Shown here in pieces: positions 1-4,862 of a DNA stretch of 7,405 nt. The DNA is from Clostridia bacterium (GTDB lineage: Bacteria > Bacillota_A > Clostridia > Oscillospirales > CAG-382). The stretch is from contig JAFWWX010000279.1 of NCBI GenBank assembly GCA_017517985.1, forward strand, positions 1 to 7,405, written 5' to 3'. Within the stretch, counting starts at the first letter, position 1; each line of letters starts with the position of its first letter. The notes beneath the pieces are model-generated. The model was not told where the DNA came from. It saw only the letters and a program-made list of their open reading frames with translations, and searched no databases. The position numbers and the translations under genes are program-made.

Positions 1-1
1 A

Positions 2-604
2 AAAATAATACTACTAATCTTAATTACTATTTTTCTTATAATAAGAATTATTTTAAGTCCGTTTTTAGGCAACCCTTTTAGAAAAATAGAACTCGCAATT
101 AAAACATATTTTTATCTAGAAAACAAATATGAAAATGATGATTTTATGATAAAGTCAATAAATTATGATTATAAACATGGTAGTGTATACTATGCTATTG
201 TAAAATCAAAAAAGCATGATACTATTGGATCATTCAGAGTTAATTATTACGAAACCGATGAAGGTATGTTATTAAAAGATGATTTGCAGGAAAAAATACT
301 GAGTACCGCTGTAGAAAATTTTTATATACAACTTGGAAATGAATTTGGTTATTATGATATGCAGGTAAGCTACTCCCCTTTGGGAAATCAATTGACTTTA
401 ACTGTACCCAAAGATTATTCTAAAAAGGACTTAGCAGTAATGTTTTCATTTATAAAGCACGTTAAGAATGACTCAATAGATCATCTTCAATTTTCTTTTA
501 AAGGTTCAAGCATAACAACTATTTTTGTTTTTACACCAGAACAACTCAATAGAATAAACAAAACAACCGACATATTTGAGGTGTGTTCTCCAATACAGTT
601 TTAG
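2..604 (+). CDS. Membrane-anchored YfjL-like protein, N-terminus cut off by window edge
   Basis: The reading frame is open from base 2 to the TAG at 602-604 (200 codons) and has no ATG, GTG or TTG before the ATG at 146, so the true start lies upstream of the window. The ATG at 146 is internal, because the codons before it encode a convincing N-terminus. The first ~20 visible residues are a hydrophobic Ile/Leu-rich membrane segment, followed by FLGNPFRK and a lysine/tyrosine-rich helix leading into a soluble domain. The pattern of a GNP motif, then a 'DF.I...YDYK.GSVYYA.VKS' strand pair, resembles the YfjL-like family of Gram-positive bacteria, whose function is unknown. I infer a single-pass anchored protein with its C-terminal domain outside the membrane. 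Codons are very AT-rich. It converges on the hydrogenase-linked genes and is probably functionally separate. The family call is from memory of the motif pattern and is moderate. Confidence 0.6.
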   Translation, partial: KIILLILITIFLIIRIILSPFLGNPFRKIELAIKTYFYLENKYENDDFMIKSINYDYKHGSVYYAIVKSKKHDTIGSFRVNYYETDEGMLLKDDLQEKILSTAVENFYIQLGNEFGYYDMQVSYSPLGNQLTLTVPKDYSKKDLAVMFSFIKHVKNDSIDHLQFSFKGSSITTIFVFTPEQLNRINKTTDIFEVCSPIQF

Positions 605-625
605 ACAGAGGTTCTTGCTGTAATA

Positions 626-663
626 ACAGGAGTGTATCAGTTGTTGATACACTCCTGTATTTT
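626..663. terminator. Intrinsic terminator between convergent genes
   Basis: A perfect 14-bp inverted repeat (626-639 with 645-658) encloses a 5-base loop and is followed on the plus strand by TTTT at 660-663. It lies 21 bases after the plus-strand YfjL-like gene. On the minus strand the stem begins 3 bases after the hydS stop codon (662-664). The uridine tract is short on the plus strand and poor on the minus strand (TATTAC), so termination is better supported for the plus-strand gene. The position between convergent genes suggests that it serves both. Confidence 0.8.
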
Positions 664-1984
664 ACTGATTATTTTTTGTAGGATTTACAAGAACACCAAG
701 ACTGTCATATACTTTTTCGATTTTTTCCTTCATTCGTATAATGCAGTCGTTTTCCGAGGCTTCACCTTTTACAATATCTTCAGCCAAAGCACGACAATTG
801 GGCGCACCACAAGAGCCACAGTCAAGATGAGGAAGACATTCCATAATAGCTTCAATCTCGTTCATTTTTCTGAGTGCTTCTCCCCTGTCTGTATCAAGCT
901 GTGAGACCGGACTGTAGGAAAGAGAATCAGACCAGAGAAAATTATCAGGCACACCGCCGTTCTCGTCATTTTCGTTTGATGGAATATCCGGTTTATTCTG
1001 TACAACAGGAAGATAACGTCTCAAATTCTGAAGTCTTGCCTTGGCTATAAATGGATTTTCAACCGTCAATGTTCCGCCTACACAGCCTCCGCTGCAGGCA
1101 TTAAGTTCTATAAAGTCTACATTTGACAGTTTGCCATTCTCAAGTTCATCAAGGACGTTAATAACATTATCAATTCCATCAGCTGCAAGGTACCTGTCAT
1201 TAAATAGTGACGAAGCCTCTCCGCCGGAGCCTGCCCAGCTTACGCCGACAATACCAACCTTTGACAAAGGTAACGGTTTTTCAATTTTACCAAGCTTGTT
1301 AAGTATATTGAAATACAACTCGGAAATCGAAAGTACAGCCGTAACAGCACTTTTTTCTATTCCTATTGGGTTTTTAACGTAACTTACTTTTGCAGGACAA
1401 GGTGATATAAAAAACACACCTATATCCTCAGGTGAAAGTTCAGGATGTTTCTTTAAAGCCTCTTCCTTAGCCATTTTAGCCGAAATTTCAATCGGAGGTA
1501 AAATGGGACAAAGGTTATCGCAAAGATATGGGAACCTTACGCTTATAAGCCTTGCTACAACGGGACAAGCAGAGCTTATAAGGGGTTTCTGTGCATTTTT
1601 TTTGTTCAAATAATATCTTGTATATGCTGAAACAAGCTCTGCACCGCGCGCAACCTCGTATACATCATCAAAACCACATTGAAGAATGGCAGTTAATATG
1701 TAATCTATGTCGTCGATGTTATCAAACTGGCCGTAAAGTGCCGGAGCAGGAAGCGCAATTTTCCACTTATACCCTTCTATTTCCGGTAATTTATCATAGA
1801 TAGCTTTTTTTGCCTTGTATGGACACTTTCTGATACACTCACCGCAATCGATACATAATTGAGAGTTAATTACAGCATGTCCGTTTCTGATTCTGATTGC
1901 TTCTGTCGGGCAGTGCTTCAGACAGTTTGTACAGCCTTTACATTTTGTAACATCAAGTGACACAGAATGAATATATTCCGGCAT
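662..1984 (-). CDS. hydS: HydS-type putative sensory [FeFe]-hydrogenase lacking PAS/output domain
   Basis: This is a 440-residue [FeFe]-hydrogenase-like protein. Numbering is from the ATG at 1984, which is preferred over an in-frame GTG at 1993 because the AAAGGAG ribosome binding site overlaps that GTG. Two [4Fe-4S] ferredoxin motifs come first (C15, C18, C21, C25; C44, C47, C50, C54). The H-cluster domain follows, with SSACP (C140), SPCPAK (C196) and NACSGGC (C297, C301), so all four H-cluster cysteines are kept. The proton-transfer Cys of catalytic enzymes (TSCCP) is Ala139, and the usual Met residues of the second and third motifs are Ser and Asn. An FeS domain with C389, C392, C397 and C414 follows, then about 25 residues and the end. 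These substitutions match HydS/group C enzymes, regarded as H2 or redox sensors with low activity. HydS proteins commonly carry a PAS domain, and this one does not. It is the last gene of a three-gene operon, 32 bases after the RsbW-like ATPase. A role as sensor is inferred. Confidence 0.88.
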   Translation of the reverse strand: MPEYIHSVSLDVTKCKGCTNCLKHCPTEAIRIRNGHAVINSQLCIDCGECIRKCPYKAKKAIYDKLPEIEGYKWKIALPAPALYGQFDNIDDIDYILTAILQCGFDDVYEVARGAELVSAYTRYYLNKKNAQKPLISSACPVVARLISVRFPYLCDNLCPILPPIEISAKMAKEEALKKHPELSPEDIGVFFISPCPAKVSYVKNPIGIEKSAVTAVLSISELYFNILNKLGKIEKPLPLSKVGIVGVSWAGSGGEASSLFNDRYLAADGIDNVINVLDELENGKLSNVDFIELNACSGGCVGGTLTVENPFIAKARLQNLRRYLPVVQNKPDIPSNENDENGGVPDNFLWSDSLSYSPVSQLDTDRGEALRKMNEIEAIMECLPHLDCGSCGAPNCRALAEDIVKGEASENDCIIRMKEKIEKVYDSLGVLVNPTKNNQ

Positions 1985-1992
1985 ATATCTCA

Positions 1993-1999
1993 CTCCTTT
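1993..1999 (-). promoter_or_regulatory. Ribosome binding site that fixes the hydS start
   Basis: On the minus strand AAAGGAG lies 8 bases before the ATG at 1984. Its last G is the first base of the upstream in-frame GTG at 1993, which therefore cannot use it. This places the start at 1984 and removes three residues from the longest possible reading frame. Confidence 0.8.
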
Positions 2000-2016
2000 C
2001 GATAGGTTTATAACAA

Positions 2017-2439
2017 TTAAACATTTACAGTCATATAAACCGTTGTTCCGACACCGACTTCTGATTCTATCCTCATTTCATCGGTATATCTTTTCATATT
2101 GGGAAGTCCCATACCTGCGCCAAAACCAAGAGATCTTATATTGTCAGGCGCAGTAGAAAAACCCTCCTGCATAGCAAGAGATATATCAGCAATTCCGGGG
2201 CCCTTATCAGCAAGAATTATATCTATTTTGTCAGGATAAACATTAACGGTTGCTTCACCACCGTCAGCATGAATAACCATATTAATTTCTCCCTCATACA
2301 TTGCAACAGAAACGCGTCTTATTGTTTCAGGGGGAAATCCCATTTGTCTGAGAGATTTTTTTACAGCGACAGATGCCTCGCCGGCGGAAGTGAAATTTTC
2401 ACCGTCAACATTATATTTAAGTACAACAGGTTCACTCAT
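2017..2439 (-). CDS. RsbW-like GHKL ATPase / anti-sigma-type serine kinase
   Basis: This 140-residue single-domain protein has the GHKL ATP-binding fold. The N-box is EGEINMVIHA (Glu49-Ala58, Mg ligand Asn53), the G1 box is DKGPGI (Asp78-Ile83), the G2 box is GFGAGMGLPNM (105-115), and a GVGTTV strand (129-134) closes the fold. This is the size and layout of RsbW/SpoIIAB anti-sigma factors and RsbT-type switch kinases; there is no His-containing dimerisation domain, so it is not a classical histidine kinase. The ATG overlaps the TGA of the DRTGG gene by 4 bases (ATGA), pointing to translational coupling, and a GGGAGG-type ribosome site lies about 10-15 bases upstream. hydS follows 32 bases downstream. 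No STAS anti-anti-sigma factor, sigma factor or PP2C phosphatase is encoded in the window, so its target is not visible. I infer that it relays the HydS signal. The family call is firm, the role is open. Confidence 0.88.
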   Translation of the reverse strand: MSEPVVLKYNVDGENFTSAGEASVAVKKSLRQMGFPPETIRRVSVAMYEGEINMVIHADGGEATVNVYPDKIDIILADKGPGIADISLAMQEGFSTAPDNIRSLGFGAGMGLPNMKRYTDEMRIESEVGVGTTVYMTVNV

Positions 2440-2792
2440 GATTCTATAACACTCCCTCCCCTAAGTCCGTTTGAATACAATTTGCCACAGGCAACATACA
2501 TTCTTTCATTTGTTGTAAGTATAGCTATATCCATACTTTCAGCAAGTGACACAACTGTTTCCGGCGGCACCTTACCTCTTACAAAAACTACACATTTTAT
2601 ATCCATCATTTCCGCAGTTCTTATAACCTGAGGATTAACAAGTCCTGTCAGAAGTACTGCGTGATCCTTTACAAACGCAAGAACATCGCTCATCATATCA
2701 CTTCCACAGGCGGAATTTACCTCTGTATCAAGAATATGTTCACAGCAAATAACTTCTGCATTAAGTAACTCTTTTATAGTAGAAATTTTCAA
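2436..2792 (-). CDS. DRTGG-like small protein, first gene of the hydS operon
   Basis: This small soluble protein has 118 residues if translation starts at the TTG at 2792 (MKISTIKELLNAEV...). An in-frame TTG at 2801 is less likely because it directly abuts the AAGGAG ribosome site. The first half (ISTIKELLNAEV..., then NSACGSDMMSDVL) and the second half (VVFVRGKVPPETVVSLAESMDIAI) resemble the DRTGG domain found in CBS/phosphotransacetylase regulators and near HPr-kinase N-termini. The domain lacks an obvious catalytic motif and is thought to be a ligand- or protein-binding module. There is no kinase P-loop, so 'HPr serine kinase' labels sometimes given to such proteins would be misleading. 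It aligns end to end with the divergent small gene at 3017-3343. It overlaps the RsbW-like ATPase gene by 4 bases, and I infer that it binds or modulates that protein. Cys residues occur near the N-terminus (ICCEH, SACGS). Confidence 0.72.
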   Translation of the reverse strand: MKISTIKELLNAEVICCEHILDTEVNSACGSDMMSDVLAFVKDHAVLLTGLVNPQVIRTAEMMDIKCVVFVRGKVPPETVVSLAESMDIAILTTNERMYVACGKLYSNGLRGGSVIES

Positions 2793-2801
2793 AAAATTCA
2801 A

Positions 2802-2807
2802 CTCCTT
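2802..2807 (-). promoter_or_regulatory. Ribosome binding site favouring a TTG start
   Basis: AAGGAG on the minus strand is 9 bases before the TTG at 2792 and 0 bases before the TTG at 2801. Normal spacing selects 2792, giving a protein that begins MKIST. No ATG is available nearby, so this gene uses a rare start codon, which may keep expression low. Confidence 0.65.
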
Positions 2808-2827
2808 CTGTTTTTTTCATCCCATTT

Positions 2828-2856
2828 AGTATAACATATTAGGTAATAAAAGTAAA
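2828..2856 (-). promoter_or_regulatory. Promoter of the DRTGG-ATPase-hydS operon
   Basis: On the minus strand TTTACT (2856-2851) is followed after 17 bases by TATACT (2833-2828). The -10 is preceded by TGT, giving an extended -10 element. Predicted transcription begins near 2821, leaving a leader of about 14 bases before the ribosome site. The -35 matches consensus at only four of six positions, which the extended -10 may compensate. Confidence 0.6.
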
Positions 2857-2865
2857 TAGTACGAA

Positions 2866-2877
2866 AACGAAATCGTT
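2866..2877. repeat. Small dyad upstream of the minus-strand promoter
   Basis: AACGAAATCGTT is a 5-bp dyad (2866-2870 with 2873-2877) around a 2-base centre. It lies 10 bases upstream of the minus-strand -35 element, between the two divergent promoters. It is a possible operator, but in AT-rich DNA a dyad this short is weak evidence. Confidence 0.25.
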
Positions 2878-2959
2878 AAAACATCCTAATAGCAAAAAAA
2901 TCATTTGTGCATTATAACTAAATTATATATGTTTTTTAATATAAATTGTGTTGAAATAC

Positions 2960-2988
2960 TTGATTTTATTGTCTTAATGTGATATAAT
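2960..2988 (+). promoter_or_regulatory. Promoter of the DRTGG-PHP gene pair
   Basis: TTGATT (2960-2965) is followed after exactly 17 bases by a perfect TATAAT (2983-2988), preceded by TGA to form an extended -10. Predicted start of transcription is near 2995, only about 8 bases before the AAGGAG ribosome site at 3003-3008. An alternative -35, TTGAAA at 2951, would be 26 bases away and is not usable. Confidence 0.75.
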
Positions 2989-3002
2989 ATATTATTATAT
3001 TT

Positions 3003-3008
3003 AAGGAG
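3003..3008 (+). promoter_or_regulatory. Ribosome binding site choosing between adjacent ATGs
   Basis: AAGGAG is 5 bases before the ATG at 3014 and 8 bases before the in-frame ATG at 3017. The second gives the spacing seen at other starts in the window and the cleaner N-terminus MTVRELAEKL. The difference is a single Met. Confidence 0.6.
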
Positions 3009-3016
3009 TATGAATG

Positions 3017-3343
3017 ATGACAGTTAGAGAATTAGCTGAAAAGCTTTCATTGAAATCAATTAATGTTGATGATGATACAAGAGAAATCAGCGGAGCATAC
3101 ACAGGCGACCTTTTAAGTTGGGTTATGGGCAGAGCTAAACAGGATAATTTATGGATAACCATAATGTCAAACATAAATGTTATAGCCGTTGCATCTCTTT
3201 GCGATTTATCAATGGTAATACTTTCCGAAAACAGCACTCTTGACGATGATGCCCTTGAAAAAGCAAAAATTCAAGGAATAAATATTTACAGCAGTGAACT
3301 TGCGTCATACGAGTTGTGCTGCAAAGTCGGAACATTAATATAA
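3017..3343 (+). CDS. DRTGG-like small protein, divergent paralogue
   Basis: This 108-residue protein begins MTVRELAEKL. The body has EISGAYTGDLLSWVMGRA (about residues 23-40), a hydrophobic strand region (NVIAVASLCDLSMVIL), then DDDALEKAKIQGINIYSSELASYELCCKVG, the DRTGG-like pattern of a helix that positions a residue pair before a final strand and helix. It lines up without large gaps against the minus-strand protein at 2436-2792 (EISGAYTGDLLSWVM against EVNSACGSDMMSDVL), so the two are paralogues facing away from each other. There is no P-loop or catalytic motif. Clostridial homologues are often labelled 'serine kinase of the HPr protein', which this sequence does not support. It sits 13 bases before the PHP gene and shares its promoter. 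A regulatory or ligand-binding role is inferred. Confidence 0.72.
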   Translation: MTVRELAEKLSLKSINVDDDTREISGAYTGDLLSWVMGRAKQDNLWITIMSNINVIAVASLCDLSMVILSENSTLDDDALEKAKIQGINIYSSELASYELCCKVGTLI

Positions 3344-3356
3344 CAGGTTTAAGATA

Positions 3357-4088
3357 ATGAAATTTTTTTACGACCTACATATTCATTCTTGCCTATCCCC
3401 TTGTGGTGACGATGATATGACACCTGCAGATATTGCAGGAATTGGTGCTTTAAATGGCCTTTCGGTTATGGCACTTACTGACCATAATTCTTGCGAAAAC
3501 TGTCCTGCATTTTTCGAGGCTTGCGAGTTTTACGGAATTATTCCTGTTGCGGGAATGGAACTGACAACAGCAGAAGACATACACATTGTTTGTCTTTTCA
3601 GAACATTAGAAAAGGCACTTAAATTTTCTGATTTTGTTTACAGCAGAATTATGCCTATAAAAAACAATCCTGAAATATTTGGCAATCAGAATGTTACTGA
3701 TACTGACGGAAACATTATCAGAACGTTAGATAAACTGTTAATCAGCGCAACAGATATTTCAGTTGATGAATTGCCAGATTTAATCAGTGAATACGATGGA
3801 GTTTGCTATCCTGCACATATTGACCGTGATTCAAACGGAATAATTACAATACTTGGTGATATTCCTCCGGAGCCAGGTTTTAAATGTTTTGAAATACATA
3901 ATAAGAATAAACTTGAAGAATATAAGAAAAATTACCCGTCAACAAACAATATGTCATTTATATCGAGCAGTGACGCCCATCGTTTATGTAATATAAATCC
4001 CAATGTAAACCACTTTGAGATACCTGAAAACTACAAAAATTCTGTCATAGATTGGATTTTTAATTTTATTTCAGGACAAAATTACTGA
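3357..4088 (+). CDS. PHP-domain metal-dependent phosphoesterase
   Basis: This 243-residue protein covers a complete PHP (polymerase and histidinol phosphatase) domain. The metal-binding motifs are all present: DLHIHS (H8, H10), LTDHNS (D42, H43), GMELTT (E68), PAHID (H154) and SSDAH (D206, H208). PHP proteins hydrolyse phosphate esters or phosphodiesters with a two- or three-metal site; the substrate here cannot be read from sequence. The N-terminal half is cysteine-rich near the active site (C12, C16, C46, C49, C56), which is unusual for the general fold and might bind metal or sense redox state. It follows the DRTGG gene by 13 bases with only a weak ribosome site (AGG about 10 bases upstream), so translation may depend on the preceding gene. 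Its position between hydS-linked genes and the hydrogenase operon suggests a regulatory or cofactor-related role, which is inference. Confidence 0.88.
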   Translation: MKFFYDLHIHSCLSPCGDDDMTPADIAGIGALNGLSVMALTDHNSCENCPAFFEACEFYGIIPVAGMELTTAEDIHIVCLFRTLEKALKFSDFVYSRIMPIKNNPEIFGNQNVTDTDGNIIRTLDKLLISATDISVDELPDLISEYDGVCYPAHIDRDSNGIITILGDIPPEPGFKCFEIHNKNKLEEYKKNYPSTNNMSFISSSDAHRLCNINPNVNHFEIPENYKNSVIDWIFNFISGQNY

Positions 4089-4176
4089 AAAATATTCAAC
4101 AAAATATGACATTTTTTTCTTTTTTTGTAGAATATGCTGTTTTCCATTATTTTTATAATAATATTCAATTTACTTG

Positions 4177-4205
4177 TTGACATTGTTCGAATAATATTGT
4201 ATAAT
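4177..4205 (+). promoter_or_regulatory. Consensus sigma-A promoter of the hydrogenase operon
   Basis: TTGACA (4177-4182) and TATAAT (4200-4205) are both perfect and are exactly 17 bases apart. Transcription is predicted to begin near 4212, leaving a structured leader of about 113 bases before hydC. A promoter this strong suggests high basal expression that would need repression to be controlled. The DNA from 4089 to the promoter is AT-rich with a T-rich tract (4112-4127), but I see no GC-rich terminator hairpin after the PHP gene, so some read-through is possible. Confidence 0.88.
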
Positions 4206-4219
4206 ATAGATGTTATGCT

Positions 4220-4275
4220 GTGTGTTTATATCCGCATAGATTGTTAAAAAAAAATCAAAGTGCATATAGATACAT
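4220..4275 (+). promoter_or_regulatory. Long stem-loop in the hydC leader RNA
   Basis: In the predicted leader, 4220-4231 pairs with 4264-4275 and 4234-4236 pairs with 4261-4263. That is about 15 base pairs (three of them G-U), interrupted only by a 2-base CC bulge. The 24-base loop is A-rich and contains the Rex-like sequence. It does not match a riboswitch class I recognise. The stem is mostly A-U, so stability is moderate; significance would need folding and comparison with relatives. Confidence 0.45.
4241..4258. promoter_or_regulatory. Rex-like operator downstream of the hydrogenase promoter
   Basis: TTGTTAAAAAAAAATCAA fits the Rex site pattern TTGTTAA-N4-TTAACAA perfectly in the left half and at four of seven positions in the right half, keeping the outer TTG/CAA pair. 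Rex is an NADH/NAD+-sensing repressor known to control hydrogenase genes in Clostridia and Thermotogales. The site lies about 30 bases downstream of the predicted transcription start, where a bound repressor could block elongation. The long A run makes a partial match by chance possible. Confidence 0.4.
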
Positions 4276-4293
4276 CAAAGCGTTATAAAATTT

Positions 4294-4308
4294 TGCGGTA
4301 ATACCGCA
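4294..4308 (+). promoter_or_regulatory. Hairpin abutting the hydC ribosome binding site
   Basis: TGCGGTAATACCGCA is a perfect palindrome around one central base (7+1+7); as RNA it can form a 6-bp GC-containing stem with a 3-base loop. Its last base is the first base of the AGGGAGG ribosome site (4308-4314), which is 10 bases before the hydC ATG. It could protect the RNA end, modulate initiation, or act as a DNA operator. No U-tract follows, so it is not a terminator. Confidence 0.6.
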
Positions 4309-4324
4309 GGGAGGTTATCAGAAA

Positions 4325-4819
4325 ATGAAAAAAAGACTGACAACAGTCGCTTTCAAGGGCACAAAAGAGCAAGAAGAAAAGCTTATTGCTGTCATTGAAA
4401 AGTACAATGGCGTTTCCGGCTCTATGATGCCGATTCTCCAGGAAGCACAGGGAATCTACGGTTATCTTCCGATAGAAGTTCAGAAGATTATTGCAGAAAA
4501 GACAGGTGTTTCTCTCGAAGAAATCTATGGTATTGTTTCCTTCTATTCACAGTTTGCACTTAACCCCCAGGGTGAGGTTGCAATCGCTGTATGTCTTGGT
4601 ACAGCATGCTATGTAAAGGGTGCTCAGGACCTTATCGACAGAATCACTCTTCGTCTTGGAATCAAAGACGGTGATACAACCCCCGACGGAAAGTGGTCTC
4701 TTACCGCTACTCGTTGCATCGGTGCATGCGGTCTTGCTCCCGTACTTACTATCAACGATGAAGTTTACGGCAGACTCAAGAAAGAAGACATCGACGGAAT
4801 TCTTGCAAAGTACGAATAA
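4325..4819 (+). CDS. hydC: HydC, NuoE-like [2Fe-2S] subunit of bifurcating hydrogenase
   Basis: This 164-residue protein is a full-length NuoE/24-kDa-type subunit. An N-terminal helical region (about 15-80) contains the family signatures MMPILQEAQGIYGYLP and EIYGIVSFYSQF. A thioredoxin-like domain then binds one [2Fe-2S] cluster through C90, C95 (CLGTAC) and C131, C135 (CIGAC). In HydABC/Hnd enzymes this subunit sits beside HydB and passes electrons between the NAD/FMN site and the FeS chain of HydA. It is the first gene of the operon, with a strong AGGGAGG ribosome site. Codons favour those of highly expressed genes (many AAG, CTT, GGT, TCC). The same fold occurs in complex I and NAD-dependent formate dehydrogenase, but the neighbouring ATPase, small ferredoxin and HydB-type gene favour the hydrogenase. 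The cluster order resembles hydrogenase loci of Acetivibrio thermocellus and Thermotoga as I recall them. Confidence 0.92.
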   Translation: MKKRLTTVAFKGTKEQEEKLIAVIEKYNGVSGSMMPILQEAQGIYGYLPIEVQKIIAEKTGVSLEEIYGIVSFYSQFALNPQGEVAIAVCLGTACYVKGAQDLIDRITLRLGIKDGDTTPDGKWSLTATRCIGACGLAPVLTINDEVYGRLKKEDIDGILAKYE

Positions 4820-4824
4820 TATCT

Positions 4825-4838
4825 GATAATATATTATC
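4825..4838 (+). repeat. AT-rich palindrome in the hydC-ATPase gap
   Basis: GATAATATATTATC is a perfect 14-base palindrome 5 bases after the hydC stop, followed by TTTT. It could form a weak hairpin that attenuates transcription or marks an mRNA processing site, lowering expression of the next gene relative to hydC. It is almost all A-T, so a functional call is uncertain. Confidence 0.35.
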
Positions 4839-4862
4839 TTTTCAGTATTTTACGGTATAAAT

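Noticed and set aside
1041..1382. Plus-strand open frame opposite hydS.
   Set aside because: Antisense to the conserved H-cluster domain, with no ribosome site or family resemblance; a shadow frame.
2951..2956. TTGAAA as -35 for the plus-strand DRTGG-PHP promoter.
   Set aside because: It is 26 bases from the TATAAT; the TTGATT at 2960 has the ideal 17-base spacing.
4099..4128. Possible terminator after the PHP gene (ACAAAA ... TTTTGT with T-rich tracts).
   Set aside because: The potential stem has almost no G-C pairs and the T tract is inside it rather than after it, so I could not support an intrinsic terminator.
4091..4168. Direct repeat AATATTCAA at 4091-4099 and 4160-4168, with GAATA motifs nearby.
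   Set aside because: Nine AT-rich bases repeated 69 bases apart are expected by chance in this composition; kept out without comparative support.
4294..4324. Resemblance of the GGTAATACCGC region to a T-box leader.
   Set aside because: The leader is only about 113 bases, lacks stem I and the conserved T-box sequence, and no terminator alternative is present; hydC is also not a typical T-box target.
4803..4831. Possible internal promoter before the ATPase (TTGCAA with ATAATA).
   Set aside because: Both hexamers are poor and the region is AT-rich; not better than chance.
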